A DNA stretch of 24,460 nucleotides from Heterotrichella gracilis (lineage: Eukaryota > Sar > Xanthophyceae > Tribonematales > Xanthonemataceae): assembly GCA_032358255.1 (NCBI GenBank), contig JAULBX010029058.1:1-24460 (forward strand). The letters run 5' to 3'. The notes beneath the pieces are model-generated. The model saw only the letters and a list, made by a program, of their open reading frames with translations, was not told where the DNA came from and did no database searches. Below, piece by piece: positions 10,123-19,002 of the stretch; position 1 is the first letter of the stretch; the number at the start of each line of letters is the position of its first letter. The translations under genes and the position numbers were made by a program.

Positions 10123-10799
10123 ATGTTGGTAAGTTACAGCTTACAGCTCACAACACAGATCATTCCATATGCATGCATATTGTGTCCGTGTGAACTGTTG
10201 CTACCCTGAAGTGCAACCGTTATAAAAGTGACTGCCTTCAAGTGTGTATACCTTGTTGTTGACCTTGAAATTCCGTTTGAGCAGTTTTCACGTGGTGGGT
10301 TTCTGTTGCAGCTCTGTTTGGGACCCGTGTGTGTTCCCCTCAACCTGCTGCTCCCGTTCCTAGTGGGCCTGCTCCACCACTATGGCCTGCTCACCTGGTT
10401 CAAAAAGGACTGGGTGGACTACCGCTACTGGCTGCGGCGCTTTAGGAGGTGGGCATTCCTTTCTCTACACTGGCTAGCCCAGCAGCCTGCATGTGATATG
10501 CATTGGTCTACGCTGTTATGGAGTGCAGTGGTGTGTGTGTTGTGCTGTTTCACTCCTTTCCTGGGCGTGCAAAACTCCCACTGTTGCACTGAAGATTGCT
10601 CCTCCGCGTTCTTGGCAGGTGGCGAGGGCAGGAAACGACCCCCGTCGGCGTGTCAACACAACCTGGACCAAACACAACATCATGTTGCGCTCCAAGCCCC
10701 AAGGCAAGCATAGAAGGCACATCTGGGCACAGTACTGGAGTACAGGATTCAGCCGCCGTCAAACGGAAAGCTCCAGCTGCTCCAGTACCAGCATCATAG
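10123..10799 (+). CDS. UPF0729 (C18orf32)-like small membrane protein (3 exons)
   Basis: Model: 10123-10128, 10312-10448, 10619-10799; 107 residues, stop TAG. The first coding exon is only ATG TTG followed by a perfect GTAAGT donor; the second starts after TTCTGTTGCAG. The product begins MLLCLGPVCVPLNLLLPFLV, a Cys-containing hydrophobic N-terminus like the MVCxxC...LPxxL start of UPF0729 proteins in plants and animals. One membrane segment (about 8-30) is followed by WFKKDWVDYRYWLRRFRRW, a basic aromatic stretch probably lying at the cytosolic face. The rest is a disordered P/S/T tail ending KRKAPAAPVPAS. Members are known as small ER and lipid-droplet membrane proteins in animals; here both function and location are inferred. 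Without the micro-exon the frame stays open upstream to an ATG at 10228, which gives an alternative, less family-like N-terminus; that ATG is just after TATAAAAG. Confidence 0.62.
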
Positions 10800-11257
10800 G
10801 TGGCATTTTTGTATGATGACATTGCAAGCACAGCATGGAGCAGTCAGCGGCTGTCACGACCACCAGCAACCCGCCGGCATAGGCCTGGACAAAGGTGCCT
10901 GTCTAGCGGTGTGGCAATCATCGCTCCAGGGTATGCCAGCACAGGATTTGACACTGCAGGCAGGATAGGAGGAGAGGGAGGAGTGCTCTGCAATGCTGCA
11001 CGCTGTAGCACCAGCACCCGTTGGGGTAGCCAGCCAGGCTTGGGTAGCCATGCTAGCAGGTGCTTTGATGCAAGCTGCTGCAATGTTCACAAACTTCCAA
11101 CAAGTACATCCACATTAGAGGCCAGCCTTACACACTTGTTTTACCCCCGCTTGCAAGCGACTGATTTCGGCATCCGTCTTGCAGACCAATTAAATTCCAT
11201 GTCTTTCATCAGTGTGACTGGCCGTCCACTTGTTGGGTCCACATGCTCTATCAATAC

Positions 11258-11262
11258 TTACA
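11258..11262 (-). terminator. candidate poly(A) signal TGTAA of the PRC-barrel gene
   Basis: This is the first TGTAA on the - strand after the stop at 11674, 412 nt downstream, close to the distance seen for the other genes. Confidence 0.45.
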
Positions 11263-11347
11263 GCCGTGTTATGCTCATCTGCTATACCAGATACAACAAC
11301 TTGAAGTATTCATCTCCGTTTCAGACAATTTGTTGCCTGTGAAAGTT

Positions 11348-11352
11348 TGTAA
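11348..11352 (+). terminator. candidate poly(A) signal TGTAA of the UPF0729-like gene
   Basis: This is the first TGTAA on the + strand after the stop at 10799, about 550 nt downstream. It lies beyond the opposite gene's signal at 11258-11262. Confidence 0.4.
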
Positions 11353-11673
11353 GCGTCAACGCATTAGGCTCTCAGAGGCTCTCAGACTGCCACCTGATGA
11401 TTGGTTCAACAAATTTGCAATTTGAAACCCGACAGACATGTATCCAACTACAAATAATCCAAAAGTACTTTAAACAGGCGCGCCAATTTCAAGCAACAGC
11501 CTGTACCATGTTCCACGCTGTCAATGTGCAATGCTTACTCCCTATAAAAATCCCTCCATAATCCAGGCAGACCTTAAGGCTTGTGCAAGCTTGCAACTTG
11601 CACAAGGGCATGCTTGTCGACTCTCACCCCCCAAAAACGACAACATGGCGCCACAAGAGCATCTCAAATGCAT

Positions 11674-14600
11674 TCATACATCAAAATTGTCAGACAGTGG
11701 GCGCTTGGCCCCCGGCCGGTACCCCTGCCCTTCCCTAGCCTGCGGCGGGGGACCACGCGCATCCCCAACAGGCCTCGCCCCTTCCCTGGGGCCCGCACCA
11801 CCTTGGTTCACATCCCAGCCGCTGCCGCCATCCCGAGGCCCCACTCGACCACGAGCATCCACAGACCTGGGAGGTTGCCGGTTCAATCCACCTGCCCCCG
11901 ACGCCCCCCTCAACTGCGCCTCATCCCCACCTCCCCGCGCACCACCCCCTTGCATGCCCCCTTGACTCTCCCTCTCCCTGCCACCCGGCTGGGCAGACCG
12001 GCTAACATTAACCCTGCCCTCCACCCCCGTACCCCCCCCTCGGGGGTCCCCCACCCCACCCCGCTGCCCAGGCCCGCCCCGCGCATCCCCCCACCGCCCC
12101 TCAAGATCCGCCTCGTAGCTGGTTCGGTCAAAATTGAGAGACTCCGGCCCAGTCTGCCCTGCGGGCTGGTATGCCATGGCATCGTAGCGTGTGCTGGCGG
12201 GTTCAGAGGCGTACATGGGCTGCCTGGCCTGTTCCTGCTCGACTATCCATTGGTCAAAGCTGACCCCCTGCGGCTGTTGCTGCTGCTGGGGCTGCTGGGA
12301 GGCGGCTGGGGGGGGCCTTTCGCCAAACTGGCCGTCGGCGTCTTTTCGCCTGCGGTGGGATGATGGGGGTGGGTGGGGCAATGGGTGCAAGGGGTGGCTG
12401 GCAGCTAGCACCACCAGCATTCCATGGATGGGACGATGCGGTCTGGCCTTGCAAATTGCAAAGGTCATCTGCACAGGTCATAGTGCCATGCATGGTGGTT
12501 TGTTGCCAACCGGCATGCCATACATGGCATGCCAGAGTTCGGTATGCCAGATGGCCAGTGCATGTGAAATTTGGGATTGCATTGTCCGAAATGAGCAGTT
12601 GAGGATCGATAACATTCAGGCCCTCCAACCAATCTGTGCACCCCTTGTTCTACCACAACTATCTGGTTATCAAACACAGATGTGAATTTGAGTGAGCAGG
12701 CTATTCCGCCTTACTGACATGCATGCAGCACAAAAGCACAAGCCACACACCTGTAGGGCGGCTGCGGCTGGCGGTTGATAATAGGGATGCCAGATGTGCC
12801 CGGCTGTCCCTCCATCGGTGCCTGGTCCCGATTAGCCCTGCACCGCATCCCAGGATTGTCAAATGCTGTGCCACATTTTCAAGGACAAGCTGCACGTGCA
12901 TGCACCCCAGCCAGGATGGGATGACACAGCTCTATCAAGCCAGCCAGTGCCTTGCCGGGCATTGACACAGCCGCGCACCCAACTTGGTCACTAGACGTGT
13001 AGGGGTATCCCAACGGGGGGGCCTCCATCCCGCACAACCCACACAGCCATGAATGCCGCCATGCACCAATGCACCATTTCATGATTGCTGGCGATGAAAT
13101 GCACCTGCCCAGCTCGGGGTATTAATATTTCCCGGGTTATGCACGCATGGACCCTCCCACGCACCTGAAGCGAGGGTCCCGCATGGCCTCAGGCCGGCGC
13201 ACGCGCTGCTGGCGGGGCGGCTCCCCCGCGACAGGCCCCTGGCGCTGGTCCACGCGCGCCGAGAAGTCCCTGTCGCGGGGAGGGGGCAGCTCCCTTTGCT
13301 GCTGCTGCTGCTGTGGCTTCATGGCTGCAACGCTCGGCGGGTCCTGACGGCAGCAGGGGAAATGTATCACAATCATGCTTCCTGTGCCATCCTGACGATG
13401 CGCCTTGCATGGCGTGCGAACGCCAACTCAGCCGCGCCGGTGGTAAGGGGTCCCCCGTTTTAATCCAGCCAACGTACAGCCGCGGGTGCATGGGTGGTAG
13501 GAATGCACCATACTGCAACGTGATGCACTCCTCCCCACACACCTACCACAGGAGCCAAAAAGACCACGCGCTAGTTGTGCACATGCGCTCCATCCACTCT
13601 CGCCCCCCAGCCCCGCACCCTGCCACAGCAAAAACGCCTCTCCACTCCATACCCATGCACGTGTGCTCAATCCTCCCCCACCTCTCTCCAAGCCACCCTA
13701 CCCCACACCAAACCCCGCACCTGGCCATAGAATGAGCGCCACTCTTCGCCATACTGGCGCTCCCAGTCCTCCAGCTTCTGCTTGTACTCCTGCATGTAGG
13801 GGTCGTTCTCCTCCACGAGGTCGGCGCCGGTCACTATCCCGGACAGCGCGTCCCAGGCGGTGTCGATGATGCCGTCGCTCTCCTTCACAATGCGCCTGAG
13901 GGAAGTGGCGCACACCTTGATTTGGGATTTAAGGTGTAGAGTTTAGGGTTTGTAAACCCCCCAAATTACCCACACGTTTTGCGGCATGGCGCAGACTGTT
14001 GTGTAGGATTAAGGCAGCAGGGGTTGGTGATCAGCGAGATCAAATGGAATTTTGTTCGTTCTTTATAATCCCCATGCACCACCCCACCACCACCACCACC
14101 ACCGCCGCCACCATCATTGTCACCGCCACCACCACCACCGCGACCACCATTACCACCACGCCCACCTGTCTGCCTCCGCGCGCAGCACCACCTTTGAGCT
14201 TGATGCAGAGCGCACAAGGTCGGTGCGCACCGAGTAGACACTGACCAAGCGATCGGGGATGGAGGGTATGCCGTACTTGTCGTACTTGATGGTAGCGATG
14301 CGGCCGCTGTCGGGGCTGAACTCAAAGTCTCGCACCTGCGGTTACAATGTAGGGTCTGAGGGATGGGTGTTAGGGTTTAGGGTTTGCGTGTAGGGTGGGT
14401 GGCTGTCGAGGCTGAGCTCACAGTCATGCACCTCTGTTGCGGCACCTTAGGGTGGGAGACTGGTGGGGGTGTTGAGTGGGGTTTAGCCACCAAGGTGGTG
14501 GGTGGCTGTGGTAGAGGGCATGGCATGTTTTCCTGGCCGTTTCGCGGGGCAGCGAGTGGTGCAACGCATGCAGGAAGATGAAGACATAGATGATTATGGT

Positions 14601-15943
14601 CATGAATGCAAATATGTGAAATGTGAAGGGTATGGAGGGCATGGAGTATAGAAGAGGGTCTACAACCCTAAAACCCTACAATGCCCACTCGCTGCTCATG
14701 CCCTGTCTCCAGCACCGCCCCCATCAGCTTGCAGAACTCAGCGCATGCATGCATACAAAACTGACAATGATCATGACTGTGAATAAGACATGGACATTAG
14801 ATGATACTGGGCAAGGAGTCAAGGGTCTGAGTTAGGGTTTCCTACCCTTTACCCTGGCGCTGTCCATACTCCGTCTCCACCGCCGCCCCCACCAGCTTGC
14901 AGTACCCCAGCGCATGCATGGATACTAAGCTGACAATGATCATGACTATGACTATACATGGACAGTAGAAGACACTTGGCAAGAAGTTGAGGGTCTGAAT
15001 TAGGGTTACTCTATACCCTACACCCTACACCCTACACCCTACACCCTACACCCTACCTTGCCCAGGCGCTGCCCATACTCCGTCTCCACCACCGCCCCCA
15101 CCAACTTGCAGTACCCCAGCGCCTCGTTGGCATCCTCATCAAACAGCGCATTGTCATCGTGCACAAGCACCACGTCACCGATCTGGCGCAGGCTGCTGAG
15201 CAGGATGTTTTCATCGGCGCTGGTGGCAAGCTGGCTGCCCTTGAGGTCCAGGGAGACCACGTCTAGGGTTCGCGGGTCCACAAAGAGCTGGCACACGTAG
15301 CCTAGGGACTTGCCGTCGGTGCGGGTGACCACCTGGGGATGGGTGGGTGGGATGGGTTAGATGAGAGGTGCATTGCATGACGGGTTGGATGAGAGGGGCA
15401 GTGCGTTGTGCAAAGCACTAAGGGTTTCTAACGTTTTAGATACGTGCCTCCGGTGCTCCTGACAATGATGCGGGTGACTTCTTGTTGAGGGGTGGGCGGC
15501 CGGATGGTGACTGGGTGGTTTGAACGAGCACCAGGCCTCTGGACACTCCTGAGTCAACCATGCATATAGACGACTCGGTTTCCAGTTGTTGGCCCCACCC
15601 TTACCTGCTTGTTCATCAGGATGGAGCGTGGCACGTACACCTCATCGGGGGGTTGCTGTGGCTGTGGCTGCGGTACCCTCTGTAAGGGGGCTGGGCCCCT
15701 GCTGCTGCTGGGGAGGGGGCTCCTGTTGCTGATGGGCGGTTGCTGCTGTTGTTGAGGGCTGCTGCTGTTGCTGTACCTACTGCTGCACACAAGGCTGTGG
15801 CGCTGGGTGACTACCCTCTGACGGACGAGGAAAGGCAGACGAGTTGGCCTGCTGAGCAACGGTGCAGGGATGCCTGTGGTTTGTTGTAGAGTAGGGTGGC
15901 TGCATGCTGCAGCGCATGTGAGGGACATGGCTGCAGGGGACAT
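11674..15943 (-). CDS. chloroplast double PRC-barrel protein with disordered tail (7 exons)
   Basis: Model on the - strand: 15943-15605, 15332-15057, 14335-14166, 13895-13721, 13343-13165, 12837-12751, 12349-11674; 633 residues, all phases closing, stop TGA. Residues 1 to ~75 (MSPAAMSLTCAAACSHPTLQ..., rich in S, T, R and P and almost without acidic residues) form a likely transit peptide; ATG 15928 is the alternative start. Two PRC-barrel repeats follow: about 100-175 (SILMNKQVVTRTDGKSLGYV ... LLSSLRQIGDVVLVHDD) and about 190-262 (LVGAVVETEYGQRLGKVRDF ... SIPDRLVSVYSV). The same two-barrel order, with the blocks SSxRQIGDV and IPDxxxSxY, occurs in a cyanobacterial family, so a plastid-endosymbiont origin is likely. 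Exon 4 adds a helical segment (RIVKESDGIIDTAWDALSGI ... YKQKLEDWERQYGEEWRSFY). From about residue 322 the protein is low complexity: poly-Q, then G/R/P/Q-rich with RGGG repeats. PRC-barrels occur in photosynthetic reaction-centre subunit H and the RNA-processing factor RimM; the role here is unknown. Confidence 0.85.
13941..13951 (-). repeat. telomere-like motif near the acceptor of intron 3
   Basis: The + strand GTTTAGGGTTT gives AAACCCTAAAC on the sense strand, about 45 nt upstream of the exon 4 acceptor (exon starts at 13895). This is a usual branch-point distance. Confidence 0.6.
14077..14165 (-). repeat. CCA/TGG microsatellite abutting the intron 3 donor
   Basis: About 90 bp of imperfect CCA (sense TGG) triplets, with GCC and ATT interruptions, run directly up to the donor of exon 3 (exon ends at 14166). 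The sense strand of the intron therefore starts GTGGGCGTGGTGG and continues G-rich. Confidence 0.85.
14370..14385 (-). repeat. telomeric repeat near the acceptor of intron 2
   Basis: The + strand TTAGGGTTTAGGGTTT gives CCCTAAACCCTAA on the sense strand, about 35-50 nt upstream of the exon 3 acceptor (exon starts at 14335). It contains a CTAAC branch-point-like word and separates exon 3 from the decoy copy at 14401-14442. Confidence 0.75.
14401..14442 (-). repeat. decoy copy of the 5' edge of exon 3, inside intron 2
   Basis: 14401-14442 resembles 14306-14341, the start of exon 3 with its acceptor. The best 32 bases (GCTGTCGnGGCTGAnCTCA...GCACCT) differ at about five positions. It lies ~95 bp upstream of the real acceptor in transcript terms, with telomere repeats between. 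Confidence 0.72.
14701..14913 (-). repeat. two decoy copies of the 3' edge of exon 2, in tandem inside intron 2
   Basis: 14852-14913 matches 15061-15122 (the last ~62 bases of exon 2) with about four mismatches. A shorter, more diverged copy lies at 14701-14744. The landmark CAGCTTGCAG/CAACTTGCAG is at 14725, 14893 and 15102. The two intronic units also share the intervening ~90 bp (CTGACAATGATCATGACT and GGGTCTGAnTTAGGGTT), so the repeat unit is exon edge plus spacer plus telomere motif, period 168 bp. Confidence 0.88.
15016..15057 (-). repeat. six-unit telomere-like array forming the intron 2 donor
   Basis: Six consecutive 7-mers (CCCTACA five times, then CCCTACC) end exactly at the exon 2 border. 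On the sense strand the intron begins GTAGGGTGTAGGGTGTAGGG, so the first unit supplies the donor GTAGGG and the last base of the exon. Confidence 0.85.
15467..15509 (-). repeat. possible decoy copy of the 5' edge of exon 2, inside intron 1
   Basis: 15467-15509 resembles 15320-15360 (start of exon 2 with its acceptor): GnTGCGGGTGAC, then TGnnGAGGGGTGGG-like sequence and GGATGG. The real site is followed by a small tandem duplication (GGGTTnGATGAGAGG at about 15354 and 15382) and a degenerate TAAGGGTTT at about 15419. Similarity is modest. Confidence 0.4.
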
Positions 15944-16191
15944 GGCTGTGGCGTGTCTTGCTGGTGATTGTTTGAGATGAGGAGCCAGTTTGGTATGGCC
16001 AAAGGAAAAGGTTTGAGCTGATGGACCGGGTACCAGTTTGAAGTGCCCACTGTCCACTTCGAGAAAGACAAAGAAACACTGGAAGCCGTACAACTGCAGG
16101 GGCCAGCAGCCTACTTCAAAAATACTTTAATTGCCTCCGTTTCTTTTACCAAGGGTGAAATACTGTCAGGTGTCTGGCTGGTGCAGCAATC

Positions 16192-16217
16192 AGCGAGTGT
16201 CACACCATACACTCGCT
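16192..16217. other. 9-bp perfect inverted repeat at the edge of the dispersed repeat
   Basis: AGCGAGTGT (16192-16200) and ACACTCGCT (16209-16217) are perfect inverted arms around an 8-nt loop. They lie just before the region shared with 19428-19916. The same AGCGAGTG word recurs at about 16249, next to the conserved CCGCCCTGTACGCG. Confidence 0.55.
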
Positions 16218-16220
16218 CAA

Positions 16221-16735
16221 GCTGAAAAGCTGCATGCACATAACCACCAGCGAGTGCCGCCCTGTACGCGAACGAAGCAAAAGCAGAAGGTGAAACTACT
16301 GTTCAAGCATGAATGTGGTTGGTGTGCCTTCACTGGCTGAGCTTAGATGGGCTTTCTGCAGCAGCCACGCAAAAGAGGGCAACGGAGAAACACGAGACTT
16401 TGTGTCCACTCAGCTTTGCAGTGTAGCCTTGTTGTTCACTACTTTGTGCATTTTTGCTCTTGTGTCGAGCTTCCCCGCAGTTTCGTCTGCAGCTGCGCCC
16501 CATGGCGCAGTGCGCCCCAGCCTTACAATGCATGCATACAGCACCGTTCACACATATACGGCCAAATACTGTCGCGCGCGTGCAAACTGTGCCTGTAAGC
16601 CACTGGAACAACTGTTGACGCATAAGACGCCGTGCGTAGAGCATTGCTACTACTACCACTTTGGGCTGGTGACACAAACCCACACCACACCCTTGCATTT
16701 CAGCGCAGTTCAGTTGGCGCTGCTTCTTGGGTTTG
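16221..16735 (+). repeat. dispersed repeat, copy 1 (~0.5 kb)
   Basis: This copy is collinear with 19428-19916. Shared blocks in the same order and orientation are GCTGAAAAGC, GCCGCCCTGTACGCGA, AAAAGAGGGCAA, GAGAAACACG, TTTGCAGTGT, CCCCAGCCTTACAATGCATG, AGACGCCGTGC and GGCGCTGCTTCTTG. It is interrupted by small indels in both copies, so it is old. No open frame is conserved between copies. It could be a non-autonomous mobile element or a segmental duplication; no terminal repeat or target duplication is clear. Confidence 0.8.
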
Positions 16736-17258
16736 TTGATCAGTATCTAGCACTAGTGGTGCTAGTCTATGTTGCGCTTCTCCGTCTGGAACAAGCTCTG
16801 AGATTGAAGACGGCGCTGCAGGAGCGATGGCGGGAGGGGTTATACACAGCGGCACCCCATTGCGGTATGGCTTGATGTGCAATTGCATAGTGGAGGTCTC
16901 ACTGTTGGTAGGGGTGCCCAGTGTGTTTAATTAAGTTTTGACAGGACCATGCCGGGGTACACACAGCAAGCTACAGTGAAACAGTGCTTCCAGTGTTGTT
17001 GAGCCACCTTCTGATGTATAAAGTCGCAAACAACCTAGTTGACCTTGTGAAAGTACTGTACCCACACTTAGCCTGAGAGGAGGGAGTTTACCACAGTTAC
17101 AGGTCAAATCCAAAATAAACTCTTGTCCACACTACCTTGCACAACGGCAAATTCAGCGGCAACTTCAGCTTCAGTCCATATCCTAAGGGTATCTACACAC
17201 TAAATAAAGGTGGGTGCTACCTAGTGTGCTACATCGTTATTTCAATAAGGCATTGCGT

Positions 17259-17370
17259 CTTACAGGATCAAAAGGTGCTGTACTTGGAAGTGAGCTACAG
17301 CCTAGCAACACTAAAAAGCACTACAGGCTGTGGCTCACTTCCAGGTACAGCACCGATTAAAATTTGTAAG
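17259..17370 (+). ncRNA. candidate hairpin RNA (miRNA-precursor-like foldback)
   Basis: 17274-17303 pairs with 17325-17354 in an uninterrupted 30-bp stem around a ~21-nt loop. Of the 30 pairs, 28 are Watson-Crick and the other two (17284:17344 and 17296:17332) are T/G, that is G-U pairs if the + strand is transcribed and A/C mismatches on the other strand. Outside the stem, a 9/10-nt internal loop is flanked by a second short pairing, CTTACA (17259-17264) with TGTAAG (17365-17370). No coding context is evident. The shape fits an algal miRNA precursor, but a small MITE-like element with inverted arms is a real alternative. Confidence 0.45.
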
Positions 17371-17652
17371 GGGCCAACGGTGTAGCACACTGAATACCAC
17401 CCATCCACCTTCATGTGTAGGTTTCCGAAAGGCTATGGCAGAATGTATATTATGTAATACAGGTCTGAACGACGGTCTTGGTCACACCGGAACTAGACCT
17501 TTGGTTCTCGGACCTGGCTGTGCCCAGAACGATCGAGTCAAAGGTCTTTTTCATGCAAAAGAATACAGACCAATCTAAGACGATCCCCTATCCCCGGATC
17601 TAGAAGTGCCTACCTAAGGTCTAATTCCCAAAACTGTGTCCAAACCCCAGAA

Positions 17653-17740
17653 TCTATACAGGAGGGGTAAAAAGCTTGATGCAGCTGCTCAAACAGTCTA
17701 TACAGGAGGGGTAAAAAGCTTCAGACAGCTGCTCAAATTA
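17653..17740. repeat. 44-bp direct tandem repeat, two copies
   Basis: Two adjacent 44-bp units begin at 17653 and 17697. The first 25 bases (from TCTATACAGGAGGGGTAAAA on) are identical and CAGCTGCTCAAA is also kept; four bases in between differ. The period is not a multiple of three, which argues against a coding repeat. Confidence 0.85.
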
Positions 17741-18462
17741 CGAGAAAAAAAGTGCAGGAAGCAAGAAGAACTGGGACTGTATGTTATGGGTACTACTGCG
17801 TATGCTCAGGGTGTCGTCGGTGACTTCAAGTCCTCCTCTTCGCTTTCAAACACGGTTGAAAGCATGCTGAGACTCCCGACAGCCTTGCCCTTCAGCTTCT
17901 TGCTGCCTCTTGTCAGGGTGCCCCTGGTGAGACACACAGCCACACATTCAATATCACTGGTCCATCGGCACAACGGGCACAAGGGTTCTGTGTGGGGTAT
18001 CAAGGTTAGCGCACACCCCTATTTCTGATCTTCTTAACAGACGTGGGCAACAGAGCTAAAGTGACAAAGTAAGGGACATTGGGCTCAGCTCAATTGGGAC
18101 ATATAGGACGTTTGCAGAACGCCCAGCGTCCTAAATGTATGCTGTTTGTTAGAGTAGAGGGGGCAAACAGAGTAGGTAAGCCAAGGGCCACGTGGGCAGT
18201 CGCCTTATCCAGCAGGACCTCAAGTCGCATAGGATCAATACGGTAGGTGGTATATACAGTGCCAGGAAACACCTGCTTGGCGCCGCACGTGCAAGACTGA
18301 TTGCTTCCGGCGGTATTGCGAGAATGCATGTACCAACTAACTACTGGCACAAACTCGGCCGAGCTCCCAGGCAAAAAAGCAGATCTTGCCCTTGAATGTG
18401 GCGTGCTCAAGTACTACTGACCTGTTGCTGGAGGATGTCAACTTGGAAATCTCCGCCGCCAC

Positions 18463-19002
18463 CTAGTCCAAAGCTCCTGGTGGACCGTTGACCGTTGCCG
18501 CTGCCAAGGCCTGAACCAGCGCATCATGGGACCCTGCAATACAGAGATACGTAAGCAGGCACTTTGCAGGGAAAGGAATTGTCATGTTCAGCAACGAGTG
18601 TTTTGATACAGTGGAGTCTTGAGGGAAAGCACTCTAGACAGCAGGGCCGATACTTTTTTTAATAGCACCGCTGAGAACAACTGCTCTCAAAGGGGCAAGG
18701 GGCGGTGTTGCGCGGTGCTGTGCATAGGTGATATGCAACCTGGACAGTTACTCACCAGGAGTGTCCGCTCTGCTAGTTGCCAGATCCACTATCTCCAGTC
18801 TCAAGTCATTGGGGAGCGCTGCATAGTACAGTTGCCACTGGGTTGGGGTCAGCTCCCCCACCTCCTTATCAAACAGCCCAAGGCGAACCTTTTGCTTCGT
18901 GGTAAACGTGTCATCGGCCAGCAAGCTGTCGACATAGGCCCTAACGACGGGGTCCTTTGGCACCGAGGAACCACTGTCTTTCCTATTAAGCGTCCAATTC
19001 AT
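18463..19002 (-). CDS. unrecognised small protein (2 exons)
   Basis: Model on the - strand: 19002-18756, 18533-18463; 105 residues, stop TAG, with a GTGAGT donor and an ATTGCAG acceptor. I do not recognise it. The core KDPVVRAYVDSLLADDTF ... QKVRLGLFDKEVGELTPTQW ... YYAALPNDLRLEIVDLATSR reads as compact soluble helical protein with normal composition, unlike the surrounding junk frames. The short second exon (DALVQALAAATVNGPPGALD) closes it. The start is uncertain: an in-frame ATG at 19080 would add 26 residues, or the coding part may begin after an acceptor-like AG near 18983 as an exon of a longer gene. No TGTAA occurs within about 1 kb downstream, unlike the other genes, which lowers confidence. 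Confidence 0.5.

Larger units (their letters stand above)
10800..11673. other. intergenic region between convergent genes; overlapping 3' UTRs
   Basis: No gene is evident. Open frames here have no recognisable domain or flanking splice logic. The + gene ends at 10799 and the - gene ends at 11674. The first TGTAA of each lies past that of the other, so the two transcripts should overlap by roughly 90 nt. Confidence 0.5.
16736..18462. other. gene-poor stretch of 1.7 kb
   Basis: No gene could be assembled. It holds the hairpin at 17259-17370 and the 44-bp tandem repeat at 17653-17740. One isolated - strand open stretch (about 17935-17820, ...GSKKLKGKAVGSLSM..., SEEEDLKSPTTP) looks protein-like but has no partner exons. 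Some sequence may be decayed mobile-element DNA. Confidence 0.4.

Noticed and set aside
11880..11897. GGTTCAATCC, like the B box of a tRNA gene
   Set aside because: It lies inside exon 7 of the PRC-barrel gene, in frame, and no A box, anticodon stem or acceptor stem can be drawn around it.
11581..12363. 260-residue + strand open frame
   Set aside because: It mirrors the G/R/P-rich exon 7 of the PRC-barrel gene; composition bias removes stops on both strands.
15016..15057. A true chromosome end or telomere-fusion site
   Set aside because: The array is only six degenerate units and lies inside a gene whose exons join across it; it is an intronic insertion.
17820..17935. Possible - strand terminal exon (SKKLKGKAVG ... 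SEEEDLKSPTTP, stop)
   Set aside because: The peptide looks plausible and has an acceptor-like CACCAG, but no upstream exon joins it in phase, and the nearby small gene already ends in frame at 18463.
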